Below are positions 60,997 through 64,000 of a DNA stretch of 64,000 bases, one piece after another. The notes below the pieces were generated by a model that was given only the letters and a program-made list of their open reading frames with translations, was not told the origin of the DNA and ran no database searches. Positions within the stretch are counted from its first letter, which is position 1, and the number at the start of each line of letters is the position of its first letter. The DNA lies in NCBI GenBank assembly GCA_023435725.1, contig JAEYRD010000232.1, forward strand, positions 1 to 64,000, in the 5' to 3' direction. The position numbers were made by a program, and so were the translations under genes. Origin of the DNA: Pseudomonadota bacterium. Lineage in GTDB: Bacteria; Pseudomonadota; Alphaproteobacteria; Rhizobiales; Xanthobacteraceae.

Positions 60997-62033
60997 GCGA
61001 CAACCCTCGCACGCACGCTCATGTCCTCGGGCCGCCAGGCGAGGCGAACCGCCTCGCCTTCGGCCGGCTGCGCCTTGCCGTCATTCTGGCGGATCACGAT
61101 CGCCGGGCCGCATTCGCTGTCGCACTGGAACAGCCAGTGATTGCCCTGGAAGATGCGCGTGACGATTTTCGCATTGAGGCCCGCATCGCCAAAGCCGATT
61201 CTTTCCGGGCGAATGCTGACGGTGACGGGGCCGCTGAGGCCCGCCGGTGCCGCAGCGCCCCACGAGCCCGCCACCAGTTGCGCCGGCGTCGCGGTCCGAT
61301 CGATCGTCGCGGCAAAATCGTTGGTCTTGCCGAGGAACTGCGAGACGAAGGCCGAGGCCGGCTTCTCATAAGTTTCCTGCGGCGTGCCGATCTGCTCGAT
61401 CTTGCCCTGGCTCATCACCACGATCCGGTCGGACAGCGACATCGCCTCGTTCTGGTCGTGGGTCACCAGGATCGTGGTGGTACCGACGGTGCGCTGGATC
61501 TGACGCAGCTCGATCTGCATCTCCTCGCGCAGCTTGGCGTCCAGATTCGACAGCGGCTCGTCGAGCAGGAGCACACTCGGCTTGATCACCAGCGCACGCG
61601 CCAGCGCCACACGCTGCTGCTGGCCGCCGGACATGCGGCGCGGATGACGGTCCTCGTAACCGGCGAGCCCGACCATCGCGAGCGCGGCACGAACGCGCTC
61701 GGCGCGCTCGCTGCGGGGCACATTGCGCATCTCCAGACCAAAGGCGACGTTCTCGGCCGCCGTCATGTGCGGAAACAGCGCGTAGCTCTGGAACACGATG
61801 CCGAGCCCGCGTTTGGCCGGATGGATCGCGGTCAGGTCCTTGCTCTCCAGGCGGATCGCACCGCGCGTGGGATCGAGGAAGCCCGCGATCATCTGCAGGG
61901 TCGTGGTCTTGCCGCAACCGGAAGGGCCAAGGAAGGAGATGAACTCCCCCTTGCCGACCGCGAGACTGAAGTCGTCGACCACAGTCTGCGCGCCGAACTG
62001 CTTGGCGACCCGATCGAGCTCGAGATAGGACAT
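60993..62033 (-). CDS. ABC transporter ATP-binding protein, PotA type
   Basis: A 346-residue ATPase. Walker A is GPSGCGKTTT near residue 40, the signature is MSGGQQQRVALARAL, Walker B VLLLDEPLSNLD and the H-loop THDQNEA. The C-terminal ~100 residues form a TOBE-like regulatory domain (PVTVSIRPERIGFGD and ending RLAWRPEDMSV). It energises import via the two permeases. The ATG at 62033 has GGAG 8 nt upstream and the frame overlaps the PotB-type gene by 4 bp. Confidence 0.95.
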   Translation of the reverse strand: MSYLELDRVAKQFGAQTVVDDFSLAVGKGEFISFLGPSGCGKTTTLQMIAGFLDPTRGAIRLESKDLTAIHPAKRGLGIVFQSYALFPHMTAAENVAFGLEMRNVPRSERAERVRAALAMVGLAGYEDRHPRRMSGGQQQRVALARALVIKPSVLLLDEPLSNLDAKLREEMQIELRQIQRTVGTTTILVTHDQNEAMSLSDRIVVMSQGKIEQIGTPQETYEKPASAFVSQFLGKTNDFAATIDRTATPAQLVAGSWGAAAPAGLSGPVTVSIRPERIGFGDAGLNAKIVTRIFQGNHWLFQCDSECGPAIVIRQNDGKAQPAEGEAVRLAWRPEDMSVRARVVA

Positions 62034-62061
62034 GACGCTGTCTCCGCTGCGCACGATCAGA

Positions 62062-63096
62062 TCAGCGTTCGACCTCGCGATTCCAGCGCTTGGTCCACTC
62101 CTCGCGCTTCTCGTTGATGACCGTCCAGTCCGGATTATAGAGCTTTGCCGCGCGCTCGCCGATCGGTGCCATCTTGCCGAGCTCCGGCGGCACCACCAGC
62201 GATTTCAGCACCGGGCCATAACCGTAGTCCTTCAGCATCACGAGCTGGATCTTCGGATCGAGCAACATTTTCACGAAGCTCGACGCAAGCGGCGAGGCGT
62301 TCGGCTTGGCGATCGGACACGCCGTCGTCAGCAGCGTTGCCGCGCCTTCCTTCGGATAGACGAAATCGACGGGGAAGCCGGTATTGGCAAAGCTCTGCAC
62401 GCGGCCGGTGCCCCACACCGCGATCACGGCCTGGCCGGACTGGAACAGCTCGGTCATCTTGCCCGGCGACGGCTCATAGGCGAGCACGTTCGGATTGATG
62501 TCGTTCTTGAAGATCTTGAAGCCCGACTCGACATTGGACTCGCCACCGCCGTTCATCTTCGACAGCATCACCAGCGCTTCGAGACCATAGGTGTTGTTGA
62601 TCGGCGGGATGACGAGCTGCTTTGCGTATTTCGGATCCTTCAGATCATTCCAGGAGGTCGGCGGCGCCCAGCCTTTTTCCGCAAACACCTTGGTGTTGTA
62701 CACCAGGCCGGTCGCGACAATGCCGATCGCGACCGCACGATCGTCCTTGAAGCGCGCGGTGTCGTAGAGGTCGGCCGGAAGGCCGTCGAGCTTGCCGCAG
62801 AAGCCGAGCTGGATCGCCTGGTACATCGGGCCGTCGTCGACGATGGCGACGTCGATCTGCTGGTTTCCCTTCTGCGCCTGGAGCTTTGCCAGCGTGTCGG
62901 TGGAGTTGCCGGCGACGTACTCGACCTTGACGCCGTTCTCCTTCTCGAAGGTCGGGATCACCTCGTCGCGGACCGTCTTCTCGAACGAGCCGCCATAGCC
63001 GGCGACATAGAGCGTCTTTTGCTGGGCCGAAGCGGCCGGCGGGACGGCAATGAGCGCCGCGATGCTGACCGCTGTCAGAAGGCGAAAAGTCTTCAT
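62062..63096 (-). CDS. ABC transporter substrate-binding protein, PotD type
   Basis: A 344-residue periplasmic protein. The signal peptide MKTFRLLTAVSIAALIAVPPAASAQ is followed by TLYVAGYGGSFEKTVRDEVIPTFEKENGVKVEYVAGNSTDTLAKLQAQ and GLVYNTKVFAEKGWAPPTSWNDLKDPKYAKQL, the motifs of spermidine/putrescine and opine-like binding proteins. The ligand pocket lacks obvious polyamine acidic clusters, so the true ligand may be an opine, choline-like or amino-acid derivative (inference). GGAG lies 10 nt before the ATG. It is the first gene of the operon. Confidence 0.92.
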   Translation of the reverse strand: MKTFRLLTAVSIAALIAVPPAASAQQKTLYVAGYGGSFEKTVRDEVIPTFEKENGVKVEYVAGNSTDTLAKLQAQKGNQQIDVAIVDDGPMYQAIQLGFCGKLDGLPADLYDTARFKDDRAVAIGIVATGLVYNTKVFAEKGWAPPTSWNDLKDPKYAKQLVIPPINNTYGLEALVMLSKMNGGGESNVESGFKIFKNDINPNVLAYEPSPGKMTELFQSGQAVIAVWGTGRVQSFANTGFPVDFVYPKEGAATLLTTACPIAKPNASPLASSFVKMLLDPKIQLVMLKDYGYGPVLKSLVVPPELGKMAPIGERAAKLYNPDWTVINEKREEWTKRWNREVER

Positions 63097-63360
63097 GTGG
63101 TCCGATCTCCAATACCGGGATGAGGTGACGTGCCGACGAGTCATGCTGGCTGAAGCGCGTTGCCGCATTTCCTTCCGCGCAAATCCTCTCCGGACAGGGC
63201 TCCGGCCCCTGTTCGGCGGGCTTTGGCGCGATTCGGAGGTTTGAACCCCTCCAATCTGCCGAAAAAGCGGGCTGTCTCCAGTCCTGATGAAAAAGATCGC
63301 AAACCTATACTTCCATCGTCCAATGAATAATGACACCCTCTGCATGCCAAAATGTTATGA

Positions 63361-64000
63361 ATGGAAAATTCGATGGCGCGGATCAATTCACGGCAGGTGG
63401 AGGCCTTCCGGGCGATGATGCTGACCGGCAGCGTCACCGAGGCGGCCAAGCTGATGGCGGTAACGCAGCCGGCGGTCAGCCGATTGCTGCGCGACTTCCA
63501 GGCGCTGCTGAAGACCGAGTTGTTCGAGCGGCGCGGCACGGGCCTGGTGCCGACCGCCGCGGCAACCGCACTTTATACGGAGGTCGAGCGTTCCTTTGTC
63601 GGCCTCGAACGCATTACGGCGGCAGCCGAAGAAATCCGCGGCCGCCGCACCGGCTCGCTGCGGATCGCCGCGCTGCCGGCACTGTCGAACGGCTATCTGC
63701 CGCGGCTCGCGGGACATTTCCTGAAGGAGCGGCCCAACCTCAACCTCGCCTTCTTCGGCGTGATCTCGCCGATCGTGGTCGATTGGGTGCTAAACAATCA
63801 ATGCGACGTCGGCTTTGCCGAGGTGCCAATCGCGCATTCCGGCCTGCCGAGCCTGCGGCTGCCGGCGCTGGCACGCGTCGCGGTGCTGCCGACCGGACAT
63901 CGCTTGGCGGACAAGGAAGTGCTGGAGCCCAGTGATTTCGAGGGCGAAACATTCATCTCGCTGTCGGCGGGATCGGCGAGCCGCCACCTCGTTGACCAAA
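63361..64000 (+). CDS. LysR family transcriptional regulator (cut by window edge)
   Basis: At least 213 residues of a LysR-type regulator. The helix-turn-helix reads SRQVEAFRAMMLTGSVTEAAKLMAVTQPAVSRLLRDFQALLKTELFERRGTGLVPT, followed by the linker helix and the first part of the inducer-binding domain, LRIAALPALSNGYLPRLAGHFLKERPNLNLAFFG. ATGs at 63361 and 63373 are in frame. It lies divergent from the importer/oxidase operon with a 264-bp gap, the usual arrangement for a LysR activator of that operon. The end is outside the window. Confidence 0.93.
   Translation, partial: MENSMARINSRQVEAFRAMMLTGSVTEAAKLMAVTQPAVSRLLRDFQALLKTELFERRGTGLVPTAAATALYTEVERSFVGLERITAAAEEIRGRRTGSLRIAALPALSNGYLPRLAGHFLKERPNLNLAFFGVISPIVVDWVLNNQCDVGFAEVPIAHSGLPSLRLPALARVAVLPTGHRLADKEVLEPSDFEGETFISLSAGSASRHLVDQ

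Overview
This 64 kb window is high-GC, gene-dense alphaproteobacterial chromosome. Family content, codon use and several palindromic intergenic elements of the kind scattered through Bradyrhizobium genomes suggest Bradyrhizobium or a close Nitrobacteraceae relative. That assignment is inference. No tRNA, rRNA, CRISPR array or complete mobile element was found. The only transposon trace is the last part of an IS630-type transposase at the left edge.

Layout. 1-10 kb: transposase remnant, a Flp/Fap pilin with its own terminator, two tandem paralogous polytopic membrane proteins, a Bradyrhizobium-type small protein, a phenol-MetA-type outer-membrane protein, a Met-rich EF-hand protein, a Tat-exported cupin-like protein, a branched-chain amino acid-type binding protein and a secreted alpha/beta hydrolase. 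10-23 kb (all minus strand): the cell-envelope block tolQ-tolR-tolA-tolB, a GGDEF/EAL protein, a FeeM-like acyltransferase, pal, cpoB, tilS and ftsH. The tol-pal locus is split by the two signalling-type genes. 23-28 kb: an atypical SDR, a serine acetyltransferase, a candidate small RNA or attenuator, a fatty-acid desaturase, and a DUF2852/TetR pair that shares an operator.

28-36 kb holds stress-type small proteins (three YCII/DGPF-like, NTF2-like, VOC, SRPBCC) and an ECF sigma factor of the DGPF-associated (ECF42-like) type. Four transcription units here share the same spaced promoter motif, TGTCGG (or CGTCGG)-N17-CGTC, which defines a probable local sigma regulon. This is the most interesting system I found. 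36-41 kb: a hydroxyacid dehydrogenase, a TetR/GST divergent pair, and a xoxFGJ-like cluster (PQQ dehydrogenase, cytochrome c, periplasmic binding protein). The dehydrogenase carries the lanthanide-type Asp but lacks the vicinal cysteine pair.

41-50 kb: a hydantoinase/oxoprolinase operon (hyuA-hyuB) feeding into a TRAP transporter (dctP-dctQ-dctM), then a sirtuin and an SDR. 50-55 kb: a nucleobase permease divergent from dctA, and an ABC-F ATPase. 55-64 kb: a tight operon with four 4-bp overlaps, coding a spermidine/putrescine-type ABC importer, two glycine-oxidase-like flavoproteins, an HcnB/opine-oxidase-like flavoprotein, a [2Fe-2S] subunit and a RidA imine deaminase. A divergent LysR gene, cut by the right edge, probably controls it. 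This last block reads as uptake and oxidative deamination of an amino acid, imino acid or opine.
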